Below are positions 8,691 through 18,945 of a stretch of DNA of 64,000 nt, piece after piece. The stretch comes from Chamaelirium japonicum (taxonomy: Eukaryota; Streptophyta; Magnoliopsida; Liliales; Melanthiaceae). The stretch covers positions 81,969,995 through 82,033,994 of the forward strand of contig OX393555.1 of the NCBI GenBank assembly GCA_947650365.1, given 5' to 3'. The position numbers and the translations under genes were made by a program. The first letter of the stretch is position 1, and the number at the start of each line of letters is the position of its first letter. Below the pieces are notes generated by a model that did no database searches, was not told where the DNA came from, and saw nothing but the letters and a program-made list of their open reading frames with translations.

Positions 8691-11600
8691 AAGAGAGAAG
8701 AGAACAGAGAAATTTAATTATATTATTGAGAAGTAAAGTTTTGGAATTTAGATTCCTTCTTAATTAAACTAGATATGTTATCAGCACGAACATATCGAGC
8801 CCAGTCGACCAGTTGCAAGAAAACAGAGAGAGAAACAAAGACAGAAGTGGAGTTTTGGAATTTGGATTCTACCTTACTTTACACCTATACCCGTGGCCAA
8901 TGGACTGGAGCATTACTTCTTCTCTCTTCATTTATCTCTCCGTTCTCTTTTCTCTTCTTCTTTCTCTCTTGTCTTCGTTTTTCTCTCCATTTTCTTGCGA
9001 TTGGTCGGCTGGGCTTGACATGTTTGTGCTGATAACGTATTGTGATTTGGGAGAAAGAGATAGAGCCGTCAAATATGCCCTACCCTAAAGGGGTCATGTA
9101 TTATTTATAGGGTATGCTTACTTAGAGCCTAAGCAATGTATGGGAAATCCTAATCCATAGGAGAAGAGAGAAGAGAACGGAGATTTTTAATTATATTATT
9201 AAGAAGTGGAGTTTTGGAATTAAGATTCCTTCTTACTTCAAACCTATACCCATGGCTAATGTACTGGAGCAGAACTTCTTCTCTCTTCATTTATCTCTCT
9301 GTTCTCTTCTCTTTTCTTCTCTCTCTTCTATCTTCATTTCTCTCTCCTTTTTCTTGTGACTAGTCCGCTGGGCTCGATATGTTCATATAGATAACGTGTT
9401 GTGAGATGGGAGAAAGAGAGAGTCATCAAACTTGCCCTACCCTAAAGGGGTCGTATATTATTTATAGGGTAAGCTTACTTAGGGCCTAAGCAATCTATGA
9501 GAAACCCTAATCCATGGGAGAAGAAAGAAGAGAAAGGAGAGATTTAATTATATTATTGAGAAGTGGAGTTTTGGAATTTAGATTTCTTCTTACTTCACAC
9601 CTATACCTGTGGCGAATGGACTGAAGCAGGACTTCTTCTCTCTTCTCTCTTTATTTATCTCTTTGTTCTCTTCTCACTTGTCTTAACATATTATTAGCAC
9701 AAATATGTCAAGCCCAGCCGACCAGTCATAAGAAAACGGAGAGAGAAACAATGACAGAAGTGAGAGAAGAAGAGATAAGAGAACGGAAAGATAAACGAAG
9801 AGAGAAGAGAGAAGAAGTCCTACTCCAGTCCATTAGCTATGGGTATAGGTGTGAAGTAAGAATGAATCTAAATTCCGAAACTCCATAGAAGAGAGAGAAG
9901 AAAAGAGGAGAGAACGGAGAGATAAATGAAGTTAGAATATAAAAGAAGTCCTACTCCAGTCCATTGGCCATGGGTATAGGTATGAAGTAAGAAGGAATCT
10001 AAATTCCAAAACTCCATTTCTATCTTCATTTCTCTCTCCATTTTCTTGTAACTGGTCGGTTGGGGTCGATATTTTTGTGCTGATAATGTGTTATGAGATA
10101 TGAGAAAGAGAGAGCCATCAAATGTGCCCCTCCCTAAAGAGGTTATATATTATTTGTAGGGTAAGCTTAATTAGGGCCACCGTCGAATCTCTCCCATGGA
10201 TTAGGATTTCCTATAGATTGCTCCAAGTAATCTTACCTTATAAATAATATATGACCCTTTTAGGGTGGGGTACGTTTGACGGCTTTCTCTTTTTCCCATC
10301 TTATAATAAGTTATCTGTACGAACATATCGAGCCCAGCCGACCAGTCACAAGAAAACGGAGAGAGAAACAAAGACAAAAGTGGAGTTTAGGAATTTATAT
10401 TCCTTCTTATGTCACACCTATACCCGTAGCCAATGGACTAGAGTAGGACTTCTTCTTTCTTTATTTATCTCTCCATTCTATTCTCTCTTCTTATTTCTCT
10501 TATGTGGAGTTTTGAAATTTAGATTCATTATTACTTTACAGCTATACGCGTAGCCAATGGACTGGAGCAGGACTTCTTATATCTTCTCTCTTTGTTTATC
10601 TCTCTGTTATCTTCTTTCTCTTCTTTCATCTTTTCTCTCTCTGTTTTCTTATGACTGGTCGGTTAGGTTCGACATGTTCATGTTGATAATGTGTTGTGAG
10701 AAGAGAGAAGAGAACAGAGAGACAAATAACAAAGAGAGAAGAGAGAATAAGTCCTGTTCCAGTCTATTTTCCACAGGTATAGGTATGAATTAAGAAAGAT
10801 TCTAAATTCCAAAACTCCACTTCTCAATAATATAATTAAATCCCTTCGTTCTTTTTTCTCTTTGTCTATGGATTAGGGTTTCTCATAGATTGCTTAGGCC
10901 CTAAGTAAGCTTTTCCTATAAATAATATACGACCCCTTTAGGGTGGGGCACGTTTGACGGCTCTCTCTTTCTCCCACCTCACAGCATATTATCACTACGA
11001 ATATATCGAGCCTAGCTGACCAGTCGCAAGAAAATAGTAAGAGAAATGAAGATAGAAGTGGAGTTTTGGTATTTATATTCCTTCTTACTCCACATTTATA
11101 CCCGTGGCTAATGTACTGGAGTAGGACATCTTCTCTCTTCTCTCTTCATTTATCTCTCTGTTTGCTTCTCGCTTCTTATATCTCTTTTGTCTTCATTAAA
11201 CTCCACTTCTTCTCTATATTAACAGATAGAGAAACGAAGACAAAAGAGAAAGAAAAAGAGAAAAGAAAATGGAGAGATAAACAAAGAGAGAAGAAGTCCT
11301 GCTCCAGTCCATTGGCCACTGGTATAGGTATGAAGTTCTTTATTTTCTCTTTATTTATCTCTCTATTCTCTTCTCGCTTCTTATCTCTCTTCTGTCTTCG
11401 TTAAAGTCCCCTTCTTCTGTAAATAAACGGATAAAGAAAAGTAGACAGAAGTAAGAGAAGAAGAGAAAAGAGAACGGAGAGATAAACGAAGAGAGAAGAG
11501 TGAAAAAGTCCTGCTCTAGTTAATTGGCTACAGGTATATGTGTGAAGTAAGAAGGAATTTAAATTCCAAAACTCCACTTCTATCTTCGTTTCTGTTTCTG

Positions 11601-13079
11601 TTTTCTTGCGACTGGTCAGCTGGGCTCGATATGTTCGTGCTGATAAAGTGTTATAAGATGGGAGAAAGGAAGAGCTATCAAACGTGCCCCACCATAAAGG
11701 GGTCATATGTTATTTATATAGTAAGCTTACTTAGGTCCTAAGCAATCTATGGAAAACCCTAATCCATGGGAAAAGAGAGAAGAGAATAGAGAGATTTAAT
11801 TACATTATTTAGAAGTGGAGTTTTGAAATTTAGATTCCTTCTTACTTCACACCTATACCCGTGGCGAATGGACTAGAGTAATATTTCTTCTCTCTTCTTT
11901 CTTCGTTTATCTCTCCTTTCTCTTCTTTCTTCTTTTTTTTTTCTCACAACTCGTCATCAGCATGAACATATCGAGCCCAGCCGACCAGTCACAAGAAACT
12001 GAAGAGAGAAACGAAGATAGAAGAGAGGGAAGAAAAGAGAAGAGAATGGAAAGAAAAATAATTTAAATAATATATTTAAATAATTTAGTTAAATTCTAAA
12101 TAGTGGTTGGCTGGGCTTGATATGTTCATGCTGATAACGTGTTGTGAGTAAAGAGAAGAAGAGAGAAGAGAATGGAGAGATAATGAAGAAAGAAGAGAGA
12201 AGAAGTTCTGCTCCTGTCCATTATCCTCGGGTATAGGTGTTAAGTAAGAAGAAATCTAAAACTCCACTTCTCAATAATATAATTAAATCTCTCCATTCTC
12301 TTCTCTCTTCTCCCATGGACTAGGGTTTCTCATAGATTACTTAGGCCCTAAGTAACCCTATAAATAATATACGATCCATTTAGGGTGGGGCACATTTGAC
12401 GGCTCTCTCAGTCTCCCATCTCATAATACGTTATCAGCACGAACATGTCGAGCCCAGTCGACCAGTCGTAAGAAAAACAGAGAGACAAATAAAGATGAAA
12501 GATGAGAGAAGAGAACGGAAAGATAAACGATGATAGAAGAGAGAACTTCACACCTATACCCATGGCGAATAGACTAGAGTAGGACTTCTTCTCTCTTCTC
12601 TCTTCATTTATTTCTCCGTTCTCTTCTCTCTTCTTCTCTCTCTTCTGCCTTCGTGTCTCTCTTCATTTATTAAGAAAAGAAGTGGAGTTTAACGAAGATA
12701 GAAAAGAGAGAAGAAGAGAGAAGAAAATAGAGAGATAAATGAAGAGAGAAGAGAGAAGAAGTCCTGCTCCAGTCAATTAGCCATGGGTATAGGTGTAAGG
12801 TAAGAAGGAATCTAAATTATAAAACTCTACTTCTGTCTTCATTTTTTTATCCATTTTCTTATAATGGGTCGGCTGGGCTTGACATGTTCGTGCATATAAC
12901 GTGTTGTGAGATGGGAGAAAGAGAGAGCTGTCAAACATGACCCACCCTAAAGGGGTTGTATATTATTTATAAGGTAAGATTACTTAGGGCCTAAGCAATC
13001 AATAGGAAAACATAATCCATGGGAGAAGATAGAAGAGAAAGGAGAGATTTAATTATAATATTGAGAAGTGGAGTTTTCT

Positions 13080-13220
13080 CAATAATATTATCTCAACGTT
13101 ATTACGATTATTATAGTAAATTCTATTCTCTCTTCGTTTTAATTAAACGATTAATTTAATTAAAAAAATTATAGTAACATTACTATGATAATCATAATAA
13201 CATTGAAAAGATACTATTGA
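13080..13220. mobile_element. Short foldback/MITE-like element (about 140 bp)
   Basis: Left AATAATATTATCTCAACGTTATTACGATTATTATAG, right ACTATGATAATCATAATAACATTGAAAAGATACTATTGAG, with a CT tract and TTAATTAAACGATTAATTTAATTAA between. It replaces most of a tail (GTGGAGTTTTCTC junction at 13,066-13,078). Counterpart 61,017-61,157, with the same junction. Confidence 0.65.
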
Positions 13221-14649
13221 GAAGTGGTGATTTGAAATTTAGAATCCTTCTTACTTCATACCTATACCCATGGCGTATGGACTGGAGTATAACTTCTTCT
13301 CTCTTTTCTTTTCGTTTATCTCTCCGTTCTCCTCTTATCTTCTCTCTCTTCTGTCTTCGTTTCTCTCTCCGTTTTCTTGTAACTGGTCAGCTGGGCTCGA
13401 CATGTTCGTGCTGATAACGTGTTATGAGATGAGAAAAAGAGAGAGCCATCAAACGTGCCCCACCCTAAAGGGGTCGTATATTATTTATAGGGTAAGCTTA
13501 CTTAGTGCCTAAGAAATCTATGGAAAACCTTAATCCATGGGAGAAGAAAGAAGAGAACAGAGAGATTTAATTATATTATTAAGAAGTGGAGTTTTGGAAT
13601 TTAGATTCCTTCTTACTGCATACCTATAACCGTGGCCAATGGACTAGAACCTGACTTCTTCTCTCTACTATCTTTATTTATCTCTCCATTCTCTTCTTTC
13701 TTCTTCTCTCTTTTGTCTTTGTTTCTCTCTCCATTTTCTTACGACTGGTCACTGGGCTCGACATGTTCGTGCTGATAACGTGTTGTGAGATGGGAGAAAA
13801 AGAGAGCCATTAAACATGCCCCACCTTAAAGGGGTCGTATATTATTTATAGGGTAAGCTTACTTAGGGCCTAAGTATTCTATGGGAAACCCTAATCTATA
13901 GGTGATATCCGACAGTGTATCTCTTAATATTTGAACTTAGGGCCTAAGCAATTCGGGTGTGCCACTTCTTACTATCGAGCCCAGCCGACCAATCGTATCT
14001 CACTCTTCTGTCTTTGTTTATCTCTTTGTTCTCTTCTATCTTTTTCTGTCACTTCTATGAAGTTTTGGAATTTAGATTCCTTCTTACTTCACACCTGAAC
14101 CCATGACTAATGGATTGGAGAAGGACTTCTTTTCTCTTCTCTCTTCGGAGAGATTTGAGAGAAGAAGAAAGAAAAGAACAGAGAGATAAATAAAGAGAGA
14201 AGAGAGAAGAGAGAAGAAGTCCTGCTCCAGTCCATTGACCACGGGTAAAGGTGTGAAGTAAGAAGGAATCTAAATTCCAAAACTTCTCTTCCATCTTCGT
14301 CTCTTTCCATTTTCTTGTGATTGGTAGGCTGGGCTCGATATATTCGTGCTGATAATGTGTTGTGAGATGGGAGAAAGAGAGAGCCGTCAAAAGTGCCCCA
14401 CCCTAAAGGGGTCAAATATTATTTATAGGGTAAATGTTATTAGATAAGAGAAAGAGAGAGCCATAGACGTGCCCCACCCTAAAGGGGTAATATATTATTT
14501 ATAGGATAAGCTTACTTAGGGCCTAAGCAATCTATGGGAAACCCTAATCCATGGAAGAAGAGAGAAGAGAACGGAGAGATTTAATTATATTATACGACCT
14601 CTTTAGGGTGAAGCAAGTTTGACGGCTCTCTCTTTCTCCTATCTCACAA
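13221..14649. repeat. Mostly minus cluster with a chimeric patch
   Basis: Minus tails 13,217-13,300, 13,575-13,660 and 14,053-14,130; minus PBS/LTR starts 13,420, 13,781 and 14,358. A plus tail at 14,215-14,285 sits back to back with the minus tail around 14,145 (TCTTCGGAGAGATTTGAGAGAAG). Minus LTRs show type E duplication at 14,358-14,440. A plus R/U5 lies at 14,590-14,649. The patch 13,905-14,000 mixes U3 palindrome, LTR-flank and leader fragments. Confidence 0.8.
13905..14005. other. Scrambled patch of LTR, flank and leader fragments
   Basis: GATATCCGACAGTGTATCTC is followed by TTAGGGCCTAAGCAATTCGG (U3), GGTGTGCC (the reversed LTR flank) and ATCGAGCCCAGCCGACC (leader) within about 100 bp. 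The identical patchwork is at 61,850-61,925, so it predates the 47.7-kb duplication. Confidence 0.65.
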
Positions 14650-14780
14650 CACATTAATAAGTAAACTTAATTATTAAATATTTAAATTATTTAGTAATTA
14701 AATAAATAAATAATTTAATTAAAAAAATTATAGTAATATTACTATGATAATCATAATATCGTTGAGATGATACTATTGAG
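14650..14780. mobile_element. Foldback element, right half
   Basis: The right terminus ATAATCATAATATCGTTGAGATGATACTATTGAG is intact. The left part joins a plus R/U5 end (CTCACAACACATTAATAAG). Counterpart about 62,505-62,635. Confidence 0.6.
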
Positions 14781-15361
14781 AAGTAGAGTTTTGGAATTTA
14801 GATTCCTTCTTACTTCACACCTATACCCATGGTGATAATCAGTTATATATAATTAAATATTTATAAGGTAAGCTTACTAATTAAGAGAATTAATTTAATA
14901 ATTATTTAAATAAATAATTAATACGACCCCTTTAGGGTGGGGCATGTTCGATCGGATGGCTGTTCACCGTTGGATCTCTCCCATGGATTAGGGTTTCCCA
15001 TAGATTGCTTAGGCCCTAAGTAAGGTTACCCTATAAATAAAATACGTTATCAACACGAACATGTCAAGCCCAGCCGACCAGTCATAAGAAAACAGAGAGA
15101 AAAAAGAAGACATGAGAGAGAAAAAAAGAGAGAAGAGAACAGGGAGATAAACGAAGAGAGAAGATAGAAGAAGTCCTACTCCAACCTATTGGCCACGGGT
15201 ATAGGTATAAAGTAAGAAGAAATCTAATTAGGGTGGGGCATGTTTGATTGCTCTCTCTTTCTTCCATCTCATAACACATAATAGTAGAAACAAATCGAGC
15301 CCAACCGACCAGTCATAAGAAAACAGAGAGAGAAACGAATACAAAAGAGAGAGAAGAAGAT
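14781..15361. repeat. Cluster with chimeric and R/U5-deleted LTRs
   Basis: Minus tail 14,778-14,830 and an AT linker 14,835-14,925. Then a chimeric LTR in which R (CCTTTAGGGTGGGGCATG) jumps into U3 (TTCGATCGGATGGC) at about 14,945. This LTR has telobox and TATA but breaks after CTATAAATAA directly into a PBS at 15,054, deleting R/U5. Plus tail 15,175-15,228 joins ATTAGGGTGGGG, then PBS near 15,277. Confidence 0.75.
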
Positions 15362-15812
15362 ATAGTCAAAAAAATAATAATTTTAATAAATTTATTATAT
15401 AATTAATTAATTAAATTTTTCTTATTAAATTATGAAATATTAATTAAAATAAATAAAAAATTAATTATTTAATTAAGTAATAAAATAAAATAATAATTCA
15501 ATAACAATTTACTTATTACTTAAATAATAAGTTAATTTTTTGAATATATAAATAATAAAATATTTTTTTAAATAACTTAAATTTTTTTAAATAATCAAAT
15601 TAATATTTAAATATTAAAAAAATTATATAAATAATTTAAATATTTAGTTATAAAGATAATTAAATATTTATTTAATTATTTAACTATTTAATTAATTAAA
15701 CTAATTAAATTAATTAAATAATAGAAAGTTAAAAAGGAAGATGAGGCACACCCAAATTTTTTGATTTAAAAATAATTTATATTTTTCTTTAAAAAATTTA
15801 AAATATTACAAC
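15362..15812. repeat. AT-rich block and conserved LTR flank
   Basis: A/T strings from the interior of the foldback family (ATTAATTAAATTTTTCTTATT), then the LTR-linked flank (GAAGATGAGGCACACCC at about 15,738, ending ATTACAAC). Counterpart about 63,050-63,500. No gene seen. Confidence 0.6.
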
Positions 15813-15980
15813 TGTTATGAGATTGTTCGATCTAATAGCTGTCCACCGTCGGATCTCTCCTATGAATTAGGGTTTCCCTTAGATTGCTTAGGCCCTAAGT
15901 AAGCTTACCCTATAAATAATATACAACCCCTTTAGGGTGGAGCATGTTTGATGGCTCTCTCTTTCTCCCATCTCACAATA
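15813..15980 (+). mobile_element. Full-length LTR-like unit (168 bp), plus orientation
   Basis: Ends TGTTATGAGAT and ATCTCACAATA; PBS-like CGTTATCAGCACGA begins at 15,981. Telobox TTAGGGTTT at 15,867-15,875, TATA box CTATAAATA at 15,910-15,918, then CCCCTTTAGGGTGGAGCATG. The flank with GAGGCACACCCAAATTTTTT at about 15,740 precedes it. Counterpart of 63,501-63,668. Confidence 0.7.
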
Positions 15981-17942
15981 CGTTATCAGCACGAATATAT
16001 CGAGCCCAGCCGACCAGTCATAAAAAAACGAAGAGAGAAACGAAGAGAGAAGAAGAAAGAAGAGAACGGAGAGATAAATAAAGAGAGAAGAGAGAAGAAG
16101 TCCTGCTGTAATCAATTCACCATGGGTATAAGTGTAAACTAAGAAATAATCTAAATTCTAAAACTCCACTTCTTAATATTTATATAGCCCCTTTAGGGTG
16201 GGGCACATTTGACGGCTCTCTTTTTCTCCATTACACAATACGTTATCAACACGAACATGTCAAGCTCAGCCGACTAGTCATAAGAAAACAGAGAGAGAAA
16301 GGAAGATAGGAGAGAGAAAAAAAAAGAAGAGAATAAGGAGATAAACGTAGAAAGAAGATAGAAGAAGTCTTGATCTAACCTATTGGCCATGGGTATAGGT
16401 GTAAAGTAAGAATAAATCTAATTAGGGTGGGGCATGTTTGATGGCTCTCCCTTTCTCCCATCTTACAGCACATTATCAGTACAAATATGTCGAGCCCAAC
16501 CGACCACTTATTAGAAAACAGAGAGAGAAACGAAGACAGAAGAGAGAGAAGGAGATAGAAGAAAATATAGAGATAAACGAATAGAGAAGAGAGTAGAAGT
16601 CCTACTCTAGTCTATTCGCTATGGGTATAGATGTATAGCAAGAAGGGATCTAAATTATAAAACTCTACTTCTTAATAAAATAATTAAATCTGTCCGTTCG
16701 CTTCTCTCTTCTCCCATGGATTAGGGTTTACCATAGATTGCTTAGGCCCTAAGTAAGCATACCCTATAAATAAAATACGACCCCTTTATGGTAGGGCATG
16801 TTTGACAGGTCTCTTTTTCTCCTATCTCACAAAACATTATCAGCACGAACATGTCTAGCCCAGCCAACCAGTCATAAGAAAACAAAGAGAGAAACAAAGA
16901 CAGTAGAGAGAGAAGAAAATTAAGAATTAATTATTTAAATAGTTTCTTCTTATACGGGTATAGGTGTGAAGTAAGAAGGAATCTAAATTCTAAAACTCCA
17001 CAAAAGAGAGAGAAGAAAAGAGAAAAGAACAAAGAAATAAATGAAGAGAGAAGAGAGACGAATTCTTACTCTAGTCCATTAGCCACGGGTATAGGTATGA
17101 AGTAAAAAAGAATCTAAATTCCAAAACTCTATTTTTCAATATTTATACGACCCATTTAGGGTGGGGCATATTTGACGGCTCTTTCTTTCTCCCATCTCAT
17201 AATACTTTATCAGTACGAACATGTCGAGCCCAACCGACCAGTTATAAGAAAATGGAGAGAGAAATGAAGACAAAAGAGAGAGAAGAAGAGAGAAGAGAAC
17301 AGAGAGATAAACAATGAGAGAAGAAAGAAGAAGACCTGCTCTAGTCTATTGGCCATGAGTATAGATGTGAAGTAAGAAGGAATCTAAATTCCAAAATGCC
17401 ACTTCTCAATAATATAATTAAGTCTCTTCATTCTCTTCTTTCTTCTCCCATGGATTAGGGTTTTCTATAGATAACTTAGGCCCTAAGTAAGCTTACCCTA
17501 TAAATTATATACGACCCTTTTAGATGGGGCACGTTTGATGACTCTCTTTTTCTCCCATCTTATAATACGTTATCAGCACGAATATGTCGAGCCCAGTCGA
17601 TCAATCACAAGAAAACAGAGAGAGAAACGAAGATAAAAGCGAGAGAAGAAGAGAGAATAGAATAGAGATATAAACGAAGATAGAAAAGAAAAGAAGTTCT
17701 ACTCCAATTCATTGCCATCCGATCGAACGATCTTATAACAGTTGTATTGTTTTAAAATTTTTCAAAGAAAAATATAAATTATTTTTATTACAAAAAATTC
17801 ATTGACAATCGATTAAGAGAAGAAGAGAGAAGAGAATAATGAGATGAATGAAAAGAGAAGAGAGAAGAAGTCCTACTCCAGTCCATTCGCCACAGGTATA
17901 GGCATGAAGTAAGAAGAATCTAAATTCCAAAACTCTACTTCT
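15981..17942 (+). repeat. Uniform plus-orientation array
   Basis: One of the longest runs with a single orientation. PBS-like motifs near 15,981, 16,241, 16,471, 16,835, 17,215 and 17,568. Tails at 16,100-16,170, 16,370-16,420, 16,605-16,670, 16,955-17,005, 17,065-17,130, 17,335-17,405 and 17,870-17,942. Type A junctions at about 16,175 and 17,137; type B at about 16,675 and 17,410. At 16,420 a tail joins ATTAGGGTGGGG directly. Minimal unit about 230-260 bp for type A and about 370 bp for type B. Confidence 0.85.
17713..17800 (-). mobile_element. LTR 5'-end fragment plus conserved AT flank, minus orientation
   Basis: Only about 30 bp of LTR remain (CCATCCGATCGAACGATCTTATAACA). They join a truncated tail on the left and continue right into the reversed AT flank (GTATTGTTTTAAAATTTTTC and on). 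It marks a breakpoint inside U3. Confidence 0.55.
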
Positions 17943-18804
17943 CAATAGTATCATCCCAAAGTTATTATGATTATCATATTAATGTTATTATAATTTTTTT
18001 AATTAAATTAAGTATTTATTTACTTATTAAATAATTTAAATAATTTAATAATTTAATAATTATATTTTTGGTAAATTAATTAATTTATTTAATTACTTAT
18101 TTATCTAGTTATTTAATAAAATTTATTATTTTATTTATTTATTATTAGTATATTATTAAATAATAATTTAATTATATAATTAATTTATTAATTCTTTTTA
18201 TTAGTTATTTCTATAATTATTATTTTATTTTTAAATAATTAAATAATTAGTCAAAAATTTAAATATTTAAAAATTTATTTAGTGAAAAATATATTAAATA
18301 GATAATTTACTTAAAGGAATAAATAATTTAATTATTTTATAGTTAAATAAATAATATTTTAAATTAATTAATATATAATTAAATAAATAAAAAATTATTT
18401 TATTAAAGTATGAAATATTAAATAAAATAAAAAAATTAATTATTTAATTAAGTAATAAAATAAAATAATAATTTAATAACTATTTACTTATTATTTAAAT
18501 AATTATTTAATTATTTGAATATATAATTAATAAAATATTTTTTTAAATAACTTAATATTTTTTTAAATAATCAAATAAATATTTATTTATTTTAATATTT
18601 AAATAATAAATAAATTATTTTAATAATTTAATTATATAGATAATTAAATATTTATTTAATGATTTCATTATTTAAATATTTAATTTATTAAAATAATAAA
18701 TTAATTAAATAATAGGAAGTAAAAACGGAAGATAAGGCACACTTAAATTTTTTGCTTTAGAAATAATTTATATTTTTCTTTAAAAAAATTTAAAACAGTA
18801 CAAA
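17943..18804. mobile_element. AT-rich foldback block with left end only, ending in LTR flank
   Basis: Left end CAATAGTATCATCCCAAAGTTATTATG. The interior is about 750 bp of almost pure A/T. No right inverted end is present: the block runs into the LTR flank (GATAAGGCACACTT near 18,733). Same architecture as 39,105-40,026, so both may come from one rearranged ancestor. Confidence 0.65.
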
Positions 18805-18945
18805 TGCTATGAGATCGTTCGATCGGATGACTATCCCTCGTCGGATCTCTCCCATGGATTTGGGTTTCCCATAGATTGCTTAGGCCCTAAGTAAGCTTAA
18901 CCTATAAATAATATACGACCCCTTTGGGGTGGGGCACGTTTGACA
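18805..18945 (+). mobile_element. LTR-like unit, truncated at its 3' end
   Basis: It starts TGCTATGAGATCGTTCGATCGG and runs through TATA and CCCCTTTGGGGTGGGGCACG. It then breaks at TTTGACATCTCTACTCC and continues as a tail, so U5 and PBS are lost. The conserved AT flank precedes it. Confidence 0.6.

Larger units (their letters stand above)
8025..13079. repeat. Five-kilobase mixed cluster of LTR/leader/tail modules
   Basis: Plus PBS near 8,025, 8,776, 9,690, 10,309, 10,987, 11,952 and 12,429. Minus PBS/LTR starts near 8,294, 8,490, 9,039, 9,397, 10,088, 10,690, 11,649, 12,140 and 12,902. Truncated minus LTRs with type B ends occur at about 8,575-8,735, 9,039-9,205, 9,397-9,560, 11,649-11,810 and 12,902-13,060. 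Plus type B LTRs occur at about 10,825-10,985 and 12,270-12,428. At 10,178 a minus and a plus LTR meet head to head. An unusual insert lies at 8,378-8,450. Confidence 0.8.
1..16240. repeat. Higher-order repeat, copy 1 (about 16.2 kb visible)
   Basis: The order and orientation of AT blocks, LTRs, leaders and tails match 47,813-64,000. Anchors read by eye: 1=47,813; 624=48,416; 2,011=49,819; 7,144=54,585; 7,858=55,259; 13,935=61,865; 15,813=63,501. Aligned stretches look roughly 85-90% identical, with most differences C/T or G/A. The offset drifts between about 47.4 and 47.9 kb because whole modules were gained or lost. The left end is cut by the window. Whether this is a tandem higher-order repeat or a dispersed segmental duplication cannot be decided from 1.3 units. 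Confidence 0.9.

Noticed and set aside
10860-10930. Interstitial telomeric repeats
   Set aside because: TTAGGGTTT occurs once per U3 and never as a tandem TTTAGGG run, so it is a telobox-like motif and not telomere-derived DNA.
15981-17942. CRISPR array
   Set aside because: Repeats are long (230-400 bp), diverged and contiguous. There are no short unique spacers of uniform length, and the context is eukaryotic.
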